Shown: positions 41,911 to 50,853, counted from the first letter of the stretch. The stretch: 64,000 nt of DNA from CAVPPA01 sp963841325 (GCA_963841325.1 CAWJBZ010000004.1:1-64000), one strand, 5' to 3'. A program made the numbers and translations. Notes: generated by a model not told the origin, from the letters alone.

Positions 41911-43665
41911 TTATTGACCGGGATCCGTATAATTGTGAGGCGGCATAAATGGCGGTGGTACCGGAGGTGGAGCGTCAGTAGTGTCATGAGGTTCGGGTAA
42001 AGCGGACTGATCATGCCCTGGGGTTATGGAGGGATAATCCAAAGGTGCGTTGCCATTAGGCACCTTCTCTATTTCCGGTACTATTGTTGAAGGAGGTGTA
42101 ACTGGTGGTGTTACTGGTTTTGGCGTTAAGTTGCCGTCCTTATCAATTTCGACTTCATTAGTGTGAGGTGTAGGAGTGACCATATCAGAAGCGGGATGAA
42201 GTGGGTCTCCTAATGGATTAGCACCGAGCGCATTCAAAGGTTTTAATGGCTCTTTACTGCTTTGTAAAGCCTGTAAGACACCTTGGCGGGCAGAATCAAT
42301 ATCGACATCTTTGGTAGCTTGTTCCTCCTTTAGGTGCGGGCTATTTACTTCTTCTTCAATTTTTTCAAGTGTTTCGTTATCTGATGTGGGAGTTAATGGT
42401 CCAGCCGGCGAATAAGGTTTTGTCGTATCCGACGTTTGCATAACTGGGGGGACAGAGGATAACGATGGTAATGATGGTGAATCAGTCATCATCGGATTAT
42501 CCAGCTGATTGTCACGTGTTAGTAGTGGTACCAAGGGTTCTTTATCGGGTATTTCATTTGGGTTAATGTTACTAGGTTCGGTTCGGCTGGGTACTACGGG
42601 ATTATTACCTGAGTAAGTTGATTCGTCTATAAGATAGGAGTGGCCGGCTGGCGGCAAATCTTCAGTATCTTCTTTTTCCAATTCGGCGCTGAATGGATTT
42701 TCATCTGTCGGTACGCCTCGAACGCCTGAGATTCCCGGTGGTTCAGGTAAAATGCCTGGTTCTACTGGTGTTTGGACGGGTTGTACCGATTCCATCTGAG
42801 TTTGATGGTTAATTTCTAACGTACCGTCATCTGGCTTTGGTAATTCGACATTTAAATTTTGGGAGCTACTTGGTCCACTTGCAGTACCACCAGAATCGAT
42901 TTGGGCAGCGGTAATAGGTTCGCTTTCTTCTTCTAACTGAGTAGCGACAAGTTGTTGATTTGCTCCGGCTGACATCAGATCACCAGCTAAACTCATCGTT
43001 CTTGGTGAAGTTTTCTCATTACTAAATCGGGCTGTTTCGGCTACTATACCGGTTAATAAAGCCGTGGCGATTTGTTCATCAAGCACAGCTTTATTAAGGT
43101 CCTTGATGAGTAAAGTGACTAGTTCGGATACTGAGCTAGCGCTAGTATCTTGCCAGTTTATCGAACCTAGGTTACCGTTAGCAGTATTATTAATGCTCAT
43201 TACCGTAGCATCGTGTAGTATCCGTCCGTGCGTTGTAATTGCCTGGTCAAGTTCTTGCTGTTCATGGGCTCCTAGTGCTATTACGGCATCAACATTAAAG
43301 TCACCTTGACTAAATTCTAGGTCGGATTGGCTCAGACTGGTTTTGTAGGGGGTAATAAAGATCCGGACTATTTTGTCTTCAACTTTATAACGTAATTTAT
43401 CTGCCTTAGATTTATCCAGGGCTATAATAAAATCCCTTAAACTATCCGGATTTTGTTCAATGGTTTCTTCTGGTTTCAAAAACTCTAAAGTACTAGGCAC
43501 TTCGCCGCTAAAAACAGCAGCGACGTGTTTATCCATTTTATCAAGCCCCAGAGCTAAGCCTATACAAGCACTGAGTAGGTCTACGGTTGGGTTGTTTCGA
43601 ACTGTTACTAAGACGTTACGGGCTTGTTTTAAGTGGTCAATAACTTGCTGTTCTGCACTATCCAT
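41911..43665 (-). CDS. Degenerate DHH-type phosphoesterase with long disordered tail
   Basis: 584 aa. Residues 1-245 follow the NrnA/DHH fold layout, ending in a DHHA1-like part (LLTGIVAETARFSNEKTSPRT), but the metal-binding motifs are gone: the 'HxNPDGDA' place reads RNNPTVDLLSACIGLALGL and no DHH triplet exists. Residues ~250-584 are Pro/Thr/Ser/Glu-rich and disordered, ending in a Pro-rich tail (PPPVPPPFMPPHNY). Position before truB is where many bacteria keep a DHH gene (rbfA-DHH-truB), supporting descent from NrnA with loss of catalysis. A TAAAAT lies 8 nt before the ATG. Confidence 0.75.
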   Translation of the reverse strand: MDSAEQQVIDHLKQARNVLVTVRNNPTVDLLSACIGLALGLDKMDKHVAAVFSGEVPSTLEFLKPEETIEQNPDSLRDFIIALDKSKADKLRYKVEDKIVRIFITPYKTSLSQSDLEFSQGDFNVDAVIALGAHEQQELDQAITTHGRILHDATVMSINNTANGNLGSINWQDTSASSVSELVTLLIKDLNKAVLDEQIATALLTGIVAETARFSNEKTSPRTMSLAGDLMSAGANQQLVATQLEEESEPITAAQIDSGGTASGPSSSQNLNVELPKPDDGTLEINHQTQMESVQPVQTPVEPGILPEPPGISGVRGVPTDENPFSAELEKEDTEDLPPAGHSYLIDESTYSGNNPVVPSRTEPSNINPNEIPDKEPLVPLLTRDNQLDNPMMTDSPSLPSLSSVPPVMQTSDTTKPYSPAGPLTPTSDNETLEKIEEEVNSPHLKEEQATKDVDIDSARQGVLQALQSSKEPLKPLNALGANPLGDPLHPASDMVTPTPHTNEVEIDKDGNLTPKPVTPPVTPPSTIVPEIEKVPNGNAPLDYPSITPGHDQSALPEPHDTTDAPPPVPPPFMPPHNYTDPGQ

Positions 43666-43782
43666 ACGTGTTTATTTTAACCTTTAGCGTGAGCTTAACA
43701 CAAATGACTACACTTGTCCATAAGCGTTAAGTTGTTAGCTGACGGTTATCTTATTAATGGCCAATAAATATAGTCAGACAGC

Positions 43783-43812
43783 TTTACAAGATTAACGCAC
43801 ATCTGTTATAGT
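43783..43812 (+). promoter_or_regulatory. Promoter of rpsT
   Basis: TTTACA (43783-43788), 18 bp, TATAGT (43807-43812, with TGT extension). Leader about 27 nt with SD AAGGA (43836-43840). Confidence 0.65.
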
Positions 43813-43845
43813 CACTTGGAAATTGATTAAACTCTAAGGAAAGTT

Positions 43846-44235
43846 ATGCCCATAATTAAATCCGCTAAAAAGCGTGTCCGAACTGCCAGAAAAGCAACCA
43901 TTCGCAATAGTAAGACTAAACGCACTATGAGAAGCGCCTTAAAGCTATTTACCAAGAAAATTACCCCAGATTCATTAAGTAGCGCTCAAAGTACTATCGA
44001 TACAGCAATTAAAAAAGGTTTGATATCAAAAAATAAGGCTGCCCGGATGAAAAAACAGCTAGCGGCTCGAGCTAAAGCAGCCGGAGCAAAGCCAACTGTC
44101 AGCAAAAAATCGACAGCTAAATCAGTATCTAGGAAGCTGGCCACTACCAAGAAAACAGCAACCGCTAAGAAAACAACAACCACTAAAAAGGCCGTCACTA
44201 AGAAAACTAAACCGTCGAGTCGTCAAAATAAGTAG
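43846..44235 (+). CDS. rpsT: 30S ribosomal protein S20 with histone-H1-like tail
   Basis: 129 aa. Residues 1-80 are S20 (SAKKRVRTARKATIRNSKTKR in part; GLISKNKAARMKKQLAARAKA). The last ~48 residues are Lys/Ala/Thr-rich (KKTATAKKTTTTKKAVTKKTK), much like H1 or bacterial histone-like tails; ordinary S20 ends near residue 88. SD AAGGA 5 nt before the ATG. It converges with holA (9 bp gap). Confidence 0.93.
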   Translation: MPIIKSAKKRVRTARKATIRNSKTKRTMRSALKLFTKKITPDSLSSAQSTIDTAIKKGLISKNKAARMKKQLAARAKAAGAKPTVSKKSTAKSVSRKLATTKKTATAKKTTTTKKAVTKKTKPSSRQNK

Positions 44236-44244
44236 TTCGACCAA

Positions 44245-45165
44245 TTAAGGTGTAAGTTTTATTAAAAAGAGCTGTAGAGTCTCATCAAGGTCGATATTTT
44301 CAAGTTTGGAGCGCATGTCGACGGTCACTAAATCGGCAATTAATTGTTTTAAATGGGCAAAACTAACCCGAGTTGCGGCTGATTGACTTTTACGGATAGT
44401 ATAAGGATTAAGTTTAGATTCTTTAGTAATAGCATCTACGGAACGGCCGGCCGCTGTTTTAATAATTGCTATTGCCCGCAGCTGCCAGGTTAACATGGCA
44501 ATTATCTGGGCTGGTTCAACTTTCTGCTCTCGTTGATCATGATAAAGCGCCAGGGCTCGTTTGGTATTGCCGCTAAAGGCTGCGTCGAGCAATTCAAAAA
44601 TCGTGCTTTGTGGAGTTGGTTCAGTTAAAAGTGCGATGCTTTTTGAGGTTATTACGGGATTATAAAGTAATAGTTTACTAAGTTCATTAGCTAAGCGTTG
44701 TTGATTCATCCCCAATCGTTCAATTAAAAAGTGGGCATCTGCAAGACTAATGGTTCCGCCTTCAGACTTGGTTGATTCGACCAACCATTTAGCCAGATTA
44801 TTTTCATCTAATCCATTCAGCTCATGAAAATCCGAAGCTGATTTCAGTAATTTATAATAACTCAGCCGCTTATCCAAAGCCGGCTCTACCAATATTAAAT
44901 CTGTCGATTCAGGTAGTTCTTGAATTAGTTTTTCAGCTTGCTCTACAAACAACTGATTAGCGCCGGCATTACTGATTACTACCAGCTTCTTTTCGGCTAA
45001 GAAAGGAGAGCTCTGTAAACTTTCTCGCAGACGTTCAAAATTGGTTTCTTCACCATCAAGGCGTTCGACAGCTATTTCACCGTAAATAGCTACAAAGGCC
45101 TCCATTAACTCCGCCAATTTTGATTGGATCGCGAATCTGTTAGCTCCTGTTAGTGTGGTAATCAT
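44245..45165 (-). CDS. holA: DNA polymerase III delta subunit
   Basis: About 306 aa. Clamp-loader delta, opening the sliding clamp: N-terminal ATPase-like fold (MITTLTGANRFAIQSKLAEL; no Walker A, as in delta), VVISNAGANQLF, then the helical collar domain (IIAMLTWQLRAIAIIKTA). Start at ATG 45165, since a TATAAT at 45173-45178 sits 7 nt upstream, inside the longer frame starting at 45198. Confidence 0.9.
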   Translation of the reverse strand: MITTLTGANRFAIQSKLAELMEAFVAIYGEIAVERLDGEETNFERLRESLQSSPFLAEKKLVVISNAGANQLFVEQAEKLIQELPESTDLILVEPALDKRLSYYKLLKSASDFHELNGLDENNLAKWLVESTKSEGGTISLADAHFLIERLGMNQQRLANELSKLLLYNPVITSKSIALLTEPTPQSTIFELLDAAFSGNTKRALALYHDQREQKVEPAQIIAMLTWQLRAIAIIKTAAGRSVDAITKESKLNPYTIRKSQSAATRVSFAHLKQLIADLVTVDMRSKLENIDLDETLQLFLIKLTP

Positions 45166-45172
45166 CGTCTTA

Positions 45173-45178
45173 ATTATA
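45173..45178 (-). promoter_or_regulatory. -10 of holA (leaderless)
   Basis: TATAAT on the minus strand, 7 nt from the ATG at 45165. Confidence 0.5.
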
Positions 45179-45247
45179 AGTGAATCGGTAGCATTCATTT
45201 ATCTTAATATGGGTGTTCATAGCTATCTGTTTATATGTCATGCTTTT

Positions 45248-46129
45248 TTACGAGTTCCGATATCGTTTTTGACAACCTGGACATAAGTGGGTGCCTCTTC
45301 CGGCCACTCGTATTTTTTGAATTGTTGTTCCGCAACGGGGACAAGCCTGGCCATTACGCCGAAAAACCTTAGCAAATTGTAAATAGTTCCCCTTCTGGCC
45401 TTCTGCATCAACGTAATTTCGGTCAGTAGAACCGCCTTGATTAATACTCAACTGAAGGATAGCTACTAAAGACAAGTACAGGACTTTAATTTTTGTATCT
45501 GATAGCTGCCTAACGAGACTCTGAGGATGTATTTTCGCTCCCCAGAGCGATTCATCGGCATAGATATTTCCAACACCCGCAATAATGGTCTGATCTAGCA
45601 ATGTCGATTTAATGTTCGATTTGGGCCGTCGATGTAGTTGTCCCTTCAGCGTCTGCCAGGTAAAACTACTTTCTAGTGGTTCTGGGCCTAATTTTTTAAT
45701 AAAACTGACGTTCGGTACTTCGACTGTCGGCAACAATCGTATCCATCCGAATTTCCGCTGATCATTAAAATACAGCTTACTACCGTCTTTAAAAGTAAAT
45801 ATAACTCTTGTCGTCTTATCGGGTAGCATACCGATTAAGGAGTTGGTTGGGTGTCCAGCGCCGAAACGGACATTTTTGTTTTGGAATAGTAGTTGCCCAG
45901 TCATTTTCAAATGAATAACCAATGAATATTGATTAGTTAGTTCGATTAGTAAGACTTTAGCCCGTCTCCTGACACAGACTATCGTAGCATCAACCGCCAA
46001 TAACGGCCCTGCGTCTGTTAAACTAATAAAACTTTTCGGATTAATAACTTCCACCGACTTAATTACCAAACCAGGTAACAATCGGTTAAGGCCGCGGCGC
46101 ACCGTTTCTACCTCTGGTAATTCAGGCAT
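45248..46129 (-). CDS. mutM: Formamidopyrimidine-DNA glycosylase (Fpg)
   Basis: 293 aa. Catalytic PELPEVETVRRGL directly after Met (Pro1/Glu2 act only if Met is removed), Lys in the H2TH region, and the C-terminal zinc finger CPRCGTTIQKIRVAGRGTHLCPGC (C4 intact; cited in part). It excises 8-oxoguanine. Start is fixed at 46129 by the PELPEV motif; the ATG at 46141 lies within the -10. Confidence 0.95.
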   Translation of the reverse strand: MPELPEVETVRRGLNRLLPGLVIKSVEVINPKSFISLTDAGPLLAVDATIVCVRRRAKVLLIELTNQYSLVIHLKMTGQLLFQNKNVRFGAGHPTNSLIGMLPDKTTRVIFTFKDGSKLYFNDQRKFGWIRLLPTVEVPNVSFIKKLGPEPLESSFTWQTLKGQLHRRPKSNIKSTLLDQTIIAGVGNIYADESLWGAKIHPQSLVRQLSDTKIKVLYLSLVAILQLSINQGGSTDRNYVDAEGQKGNYLQFAKVFRRNGQACPRCGTTIQKIRVAGRGTHLCPGCQKRYRNS

Positions 46130-46139
46130 AGTACACTCC

Positions 46140-46156
46140 ATTATACCTGTTAGAAT
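46140..46156. promoter_or_regulatory. Back-to-back -10 elements of mutM and the small DciA-like gene
   Basis: Minus-strand TATAAT (46140-46145) serves mutM, 10 nt before its ATG. Plus-strand TAGAAT (46151-46156, with TGT) serves the gene at 46163, 6 nt away. The two hexamers are only 5 bp apart, so polymerase cannot occupy both at once. Confidence 0.6.
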
Positions 46157-46162
46157 AGGATT

Positions 46163-46402
46163 ATGACTGATTCACTTTCATCGATATTAAGCCACAAGGG
46201 ATTTAACGAACCTTCGGAAATGGTAGCTATTAAACGTTACGTTCAGGATCATTTCCAGGTTGCCGTAGAAGTAATGATTCGGGGCGGTGTCATTATAGTA
46301 ACTTCACCAAGTGCCGCGCTGACTAGTACTCTCCGTTTTCAATCATTACAACTTCAAAAAGTTGCCCGGACAGATAAACGGATAGTTCTTAGGACGAAAT
46401 AA
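46163..46402 (+). CDS. Small protein, possibly DciA-like (DUF721)
   Basis: 79 aa. A helix-rich start (YVQDHFQVAVEV) and a strand-helix end GGVIIVTSPSAALTSTLRFQSLQLQKV resemble the core of DUF721/DciA proteins, which load the replicative helicase; the match is by eye and weak. It starts 6 nt after a TAGAAT -10 and is divergent from mutM, beside holA. Other readings: unrelated small KH-like domain. Confidence 0.5.
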   Translation: MTDSLSSILSHKGFNEPSEMVAIKRYVQDHFQVAVEVMIRGGVIIVTSPSAALTSTLRFQSLQLQKVARTDKRIVLRTK

Positions 46403-46409
46403 AACTAAA

Positions 46410-46961
46410 TTAAAGCGTGATACTACTAGTCAATGAGTCGTAATCGGGTATTTGGGCCACAAATAGCTGCCGGATCACTAAGTTGTTCCCCTGAAATGTA
46501 CCGGTACCGCAGGAGGTATACCAGTAACGTAAAAGGTCATTACTGTTACCGTTGACTACTTCGTAAACATAGCGATCGCCTAAAGCACAATGACCACGAT
46601 CATCGCTTAGAGCAGGATTATTGTTGCCGTCCGTAAAGCCGTTGAGCGCCAGTGCTCTTAAGAAGATAGCATAGGCATTGGTACTCATTGAGTAGGTTTT
46701 CATACTAACAATCTGGCCTTCATAGCCTTGAGTGACAACAATCGATGACTGAGTATTACCGACATTGATAATAATGTCATGGTGCGTCACGGCCGCCGAG
46801 ACCGGTGAATCAATGGTATATTGAACGATTACGTCTGAATTAGCATAGTCATTAAGATTGAACGGCTTTTGGGAAGGTCCGGTCAAACCACGAATAATCA
46901 GGATTAATACGATAATTATTAATCCGACGGCCAGTAAAAATCCGACGATATAACGTGTCAT
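46410..46961 (-). CDS. Hypothetical membrane-anchored extracytoplasmic protein, 183 aa
   Basis: Not recognised. One N-terminal helix (YIVGFLLAVGLIIIVLILIIRGL) and a soluble domain with alternating strands (SDVIVQYTIDSPVSAAV, HDIIINVGNTQSSIVV) and two Cys (HCALG, TSCGTG) that could pair. It converges with the 79 aa gene (7 bp gap) and is divergent from a small membrane-protein gene across an 87 bp region containing a 14 bp palindrome. Confidence 0.65.
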   Translation of the reverse strand: MTRYIVGFLLAVGLIIIVLILIIRGLTGPSQKPFNLNDYANSDVIVQYTIDSPVSAAVTHHDIIINVGNTQSSIVVTQGYEGQIVSMKTYSMSTNAYAIFLRALALNGFTDGNNNPALSDDRGHCALGDRYVYEVVNGNSNDLLRYWYTSCGTGTFQGNNLVIRQLFVAQIPDYDSLTSSITL

Positions 46962-46988
46962 TTACCAAAACTCTTTGATTAAACACTG

Positions 46989-47002
46989 TTATGATATCAT
47001 AA
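46989..47002. repeat. 14 bp perfect palindrome between divergent genes
   Basis: TTATGATATCATAA lies in the intergenic region of two divergent membrane-protein genes. It includes a TGT-TATGAT extended -10 on the plus strand, so it might be an operator or just overlapping -10 elements. Confidence 0.4.
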
Positions 47003-47041
47003 TATGCTTTTTTCGCAACTATGCTTGATGTAAATTTTCGC

Positions 47042-47047
47042 TACAAT
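47042..47047 (+). promoter_or_regulatory. -10 of the 147 aa membrane protein (leaderless)
   Basis: TACAAT, 7 nt before the ATG at 47055. This argues against the GTG at 47049 as start. Confidence 0.45.
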
Positions 47048-47054
47048 AGTGCTT

Positions 47055-47498
47055 ATGCGTTTACGTTACGAAACTGGTATTGGGACTCTGGTTCAGTTTA
47101 TAGTTACCACTGCATTAAGCTTCTTAAATACTATTATTTCAATCGTTAACGGATGTACCAGCGGTGTTAATGCTGATTGCATCAGTAACACTTTAGTATC
47201 ACTGATATTAATTATTTTGATTATTTTTGCTCTGGGATTCCTGTTGGTGTTAGGTTATGCCGCTCAGGAGCGACGTAGTAGCCGTCTAGCCAGGGTGTTA
47301 ATTGTTTTAGAAGTATTTGCAGCATTTATTTATTTATATGATACGCAGCATGCGACTAGTATACTGGAACGGATTACCAATCTCGTGTCCTGTCTGTTGG
47401 CTATTTGGGTGATTATTCTGGCTTGGCGATTATCCCGGGCTAAGGGTGGACGGATAGTTAAATTACGTAGTCGGCGGCGCCCAACCGTTAAAGATTAA
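47055..47498 (+). CDS. Hypothetical membrane protein, 147 aa
   Basis: Not recognised. Three or four membrane helices: ~15-35 (LVQFIVTTALSFLNTIISIV), ~45-70 (LVSLILIILIIFALGFLLVLGY), ~85-100 (VLIVLEVFAAFIYLY) and ~110-130; a basic C-terminus (KLRSRRRPTVKD). The stop abuts the convergent HAD gene with no gap. Confidence 0.6.
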   Translation: MRLRYETGIGTLVQFIVTTALSFLNTIISIVNGCTSGVNADCISNTLVSLILIILIIFALGFLLVLGYAAQERRSSRLARVLIVLEVFAAFIYLYDTQHATSILERITNLVSCLLAIWVIILAWRLSRAKGGRIVKLRSRRRPTVKD

Positions 47499-48074
47499 TT
47501 AATTCTGTAATAAAAGCTGTAAATCAAGCTTCATCTGATCAAACGACTGATATTGGATAGCCTGCATGCCAACTCCCCTTGCACCTAGACAATATGCCTC
47601 TAAATCATCAATCATGATACATTCATTTAGTCTTACGCCTAGTTTATCGGCAGTTATTTCGTAGGCTTGAGCCTCCGGTTTGGCAAAACTAATATCGCCA
47701 GACGAAACAACTACATCGAAGTACTTAGTTAAGTCTTCGGCTGTAAAACGACGATACAATCCGCCGGTACTGATGTTGCTGAGCAAAGCAGTCTGATATT
47801 TCGGTCGTAGCCCAGCGATATAGTCAAGTATTTGCTGATCTTTCACCTCATTATTTTTAATTCGTACCTGGTATTCTACATCTGAAATGTTCAAAATTTT
47901 GGCTATCTTAGAATCGCAGACCTCGGCGCTAATTAATCCCTTGTTTGTGTCAGTTATTACCCTTTTTATAAGGTCGGCTTTTGCTGGATCAGTTTGGCGG
48001 AGTTGCCTACAAGTGGTTTTTAGTGTATCTGTTATAATCACCCCAAAACAATCGAAAATTACTGCTTTGATCAT
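47499..48074 (-). CDS. HAD-superfamily hydrolase
   Basis: 191 aa. Motif I AVIFDCFGVIITD has Phe where most phosphatase HADs have the second Asp (DxD); motif II TALLSNIS, the Lys in FAKPEAQAYE and motif IV CIMIDDLEAYCLGARGVGM are present. The alpha-helical cap is between motifs I and II. The substrate is unknown. Start at ATG 48074 is preferred over the adjacent GTG. Confidence 0.85.
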   Translation of the reverse strand: MIKAVIFDCFGVIITDTLKTTCRQLRQTDPAKADLIKRVITDTNKGLISAEVCDSKIAKILNISDVEYQVRIKNNEVKDQQILDYIAGLRPKYQTALLSNISTGGLYRRFTAEDLTKYFDVVVSSGDISFAKPEAQAYEITADKLGVRLNECIMIDDLEAYCLGARGVGMQAIQYQSFDQMKLDLQLLLQN

Positions 48075-48114
48075 CACTTCTTTTTACAATCCAGAATAAT
48101 GCTAATTAGCAATC

Positions 48115-50784
48115 TTAGAGTTCTCCCCAGTTATTGCCGATGCTAGTCTCTACGGTCAACTTAACAGCTATACTTGGATAGATATTTTCCATAGTCACTT
48201 TCAGTATATTTGCTACTTTTTCAGACATACTTTCTGGGCATTCCACTAAAATGGAGTCATGAATCTGCAATAGCATATTGCAGTCGTTGTGTAATTCTCG
48301 CAGTTGTTTATCTAGTTTGGTCATAGCTAATTTCATCAGGTCGGCTTCTGTGCCCTGGATTGGCATATTCATGGCCGCTCGTTCAGCGGCAGTGCGAACG
48401 GCAAAATTAGGTGAATGGATATCCGGCATCGGCCGGCGACGGCCGAATAGTGTTTCAACATAACCATCCTTAAGTGCCCGTTCCTTCAAGTTTTCCAAGT
48501 AAGCGATCAGCGGCTTACGAATGGAGTTGTAGTCGGCTATAAAACGCTGGGCTTGTTCATAAGTCATGCCGGTCGCTTCCGATAAACCATGTGGACTCAT
48601 GCCGTAAAGAATACCAAAATTAACAACCTTAGCGGTCCGACGCATTTGTTTAGTGACATCTTCTAATTGACGGCCGTAGACTAGTGCCGCAGTAGCCGCA
48701 TGAATATCCACATCACGATTAAACATATCGATCAACTCTTTGTCCTGACTCATGGCGGCACTCAGCCGAAGCTCAAACTGACTATAGTCCGCGCTGACCA
48801 GTTTTTTACCCGGTCCGGCGATAAAAGCGGTACGGATTTTCCGACCCAGTTCCGTTCGAACTGGTATATTCTGCAGATTAGGGTCAGTGCTGGAAAGTCT
48901 TCCGGTTTGAGCAATAGTCAGATTGAAGGTGGTATGCAGCCGAGATTGTTTATCGACTAATAAGGGCAGCGTATCAACGTAGGTATTTTTTAACTTAGTA
49001 ACTTCACGCCATTGGGTGATTAATCCAATAATTGGGTGTTGGTCTTGTAATTTATCGAGTTCACTAGCTGCCGTACTAAATGTAGTTTTACCTTTTTTAA
49101 TGCCAGCCGTGGATAACCCGAGGTGTAATTTACTGTATAAAATATCAGCTAATTGAGCTGGGCTGCCAATATTAAACACTTCCCCAGCTTGGACATAAAT
49201 TTGTCGTTCAATCCCCGCAATTACCTCATTGATTTCACTGCCCATATGCTGAAGATAGCTAGTGTCAAGTTGAATGCCAACGTATTCCATGCGGGCTAGT
49301 ACTGGTATGACCGGCCATTCTATATTACCAGCCAGTTCGGTAAATTTTGGGACTGAATGAAGCTCCTTAATTTGTTGTTCATAAAGCGCTTTAATAACGG
49401 CGATGATTGCCGGTGCTTGAGTAACATATTGTGAGGGTTTGAGATTTTCAAAAGCTAAACCTTGGTAGTGTAGATCTGTCGTAGCTAGTTCAGTAAGAGT
49501 CTGCTCACGACGTAATGAATTCAATATAAAGGCTCCGATGAGTATGTCATGGCCAACTTCCGGTAATTGGTTAATACCTAAGGCCAGCAATACTTCAAGA
49601 GTAGCTTTAACATCATGCCCGATAAATGGCGCGGCATCTCTCAGCCAAGCGATTACTTTTTGGGGATCAAGTTTTGTCAAATCAAGGGCGTAGACTATTA
49701 AACCATCGGCGCTAACCAATAACATCAATGGTCCGCGACCATGTTCAGCTTTGGCCCAAGAATGAATAAATAGGTGCTCGGCATTTTTCAGATGGAGATT
49801 AGCTAATTTTTGGTTGCTATCGACAACAGTACATTTACCAGTCGGTCGGAGATGTTCGGCTTTAGTTGCGGCATTATGATTGCCAATGGCTAATTGCATA
49901 ATCTCTGGTAATTGACGAGCTAGTGTACGAAATTCCAGTTTTTGCAATAGCTCAAGTAATTTAGCCGGTTGGATTTTACTGCCGTCAACTTCAGATAAGT
50001 CAAGTTTTAATGGTGCATCCGTCCAAATCCGGGCCAGTTCTTTGCTTAACTGGGCCATTTTTTTGCCTGCCCCCAGTTTGTCGCGTAGACTCTGCTTAAT
50101 TAGTGGCAAGTTTTTATAGACACCGTCAAGTGTTTTATATTGCTGCAGAAGCTCCATAGCTGTCTTTTCTCCGATGCCTGGCACTCCCGGTATATTATCT
50201 GAAGAATCCCCCTTGAGGGCTTTGAAATCCAAAAACTGTTCGGGTTTAATCCCATATTTGGCCTCAAAACTTTCCGGCGAATACAAATCGATGTTGCTGA
50301 GACCATGCTTAATCACATAAACATGCACGTGCGGATCAACCAGTTGTAGCATATCCAGATCACTAGTCACCAGTAATGTTTCAATTCCCTTTTTAGTAGC
50401 CTGTAAAGCCAGTGTTCCCATCAGATCATCAGACTCGTAGTCATCCATTTCGTAAAGTGGCCAACCAAACGTTTTAAGTAGTTCTTGTAAAATCGGAATT
50501 TGCGCATAAAAATCGGCTGGTGGAGATTTACGGCCAGCTTTATATTCTGGATAAAGTTTTAGCCGACGACGGATATTGGTTTTTGGCTTGTCCCAAGCAA
50601 CAGCCACATAATCTGGTTTCAGGCGGCGAATAACTTCCAGGGCCATGGTAGCGAACCCGAACACACCACCGGTCGGTGTGCCGTCTTTAGTGGTTAAATT
50701 CGGCATGGCATAATAACCGCGATAAAACACGCTTTTACCATCAATAATTACAAACTTCTTACGCTTCTCTGATAAGACATCCAT
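48115..50784 (-). CDS. polA: DNA polymerase I with inactive-looking proofreading domain
   Basis: 889 aa. 5'-3' exonuclease (residues 1-290: VAWDKPKTNIRRRL, DDYESDDLMGTLA, KGDSSDNIPGVPGIGEKTA), a middle domain (~320-490) in the proofreading position, and a polymerase domain with motifs A (SADYSQFELRLSA), B (RRTAKVVNFGILYGMS) and C (LLQIHDSILVE). The middle domain lacks the 'DTE' and 'KYD' metal-binding motifs (GHDVKATLEVL), so 3'-5' editing is probably absent, as in Taq. TATACT lies 7 nt before the ATG. Confidence 0.95.
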   Translation of the reverse strand: MDVLSEKRKKFVIIDGKSVFYRGYYAMPNLTTKDGTPTGGVFGFATMALEVIRRLKPDYVAVAWDKPKTNIRRRLKLYPEYKAGRKSPPADFYAQIPILQELLKTFGWPLYEMDDYESDDLMGTLALQATKKGIETLLVTSDLDMLQLVDPHVHVYVIKHGLSNIDLYSPESFEAKYGIKPEQFLDFKALKGDSSDNIPGVPGIGEKTAMELLQQYKTLDGVYKNLPLIKQSLRDKLGAGKKMAQLSKELARIWTDAPLKLDLSEVDGSKIQPAKLLELLQKLEFRTLARQLPEIMQLAIGNHNAATKAEHLRPTGKCTVVDSNQKLANLHLKNAEHLFIHSWAKAEHGRGPLMLLVSADGLIVYALDLTKLDPQKVIAWLRDAAPFIGHDVKATLEVLLALGINQLPEVGHDILIGAFILNSLRREQTLTELATTDLHYQGLAFENLKPSQYVTQAPAIIAVIKALYEQQIKELHSVPKFTELAGNIEWPVIPVLARMEYVGIQLDTSYLQHMGSEINEVIAGIERQIYVQAGEVFNIGSPAQLADILYSKLHLGLSTAGIKKGKTTFSTAASELDKLQDQHPIIGLITQWREVTKLKNTYVDTLPLLVDKQSRLHTTFNLTIAQTGRLSSTDPNLQNIPVRTELGRKIRTAFIAGPGKKLVSADYSQFELRLSAAMSQDKELIDMFNRDVDIHAATAALVYGRQLEDVTKQMRRTAKVVNFGILYGMSPHGLSEATGMTYEQAQRFIADYNSIRKPLIAYLENLKERALKDGYVETLFGRRRPMPDIHSPNFAVRTAAERAAMNMPIQGTEADLMKLAMTKLDKQLRELHNDCNMLLQIHDSILVECPESMSEKVANILKVTMENIYPSIAVKLTVETSIGNNWGEL

Positions 50785-50791
50785 AATAATC

Positions 50792-50797
50792 AGTATA
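50792..50797 (-). promoter_or_regulatory. -10 of polA (leaderless)
   Basis: TATACT on the minus strand, 7 nt from the polA ATG at 50784. Confidence 0.45.
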
Positions 50798-50853
50798 GCT
50801 CAGTTACTATACGGTCTCTAACTAAACATCAGGTAACAGACAAGCTCAAAGTG

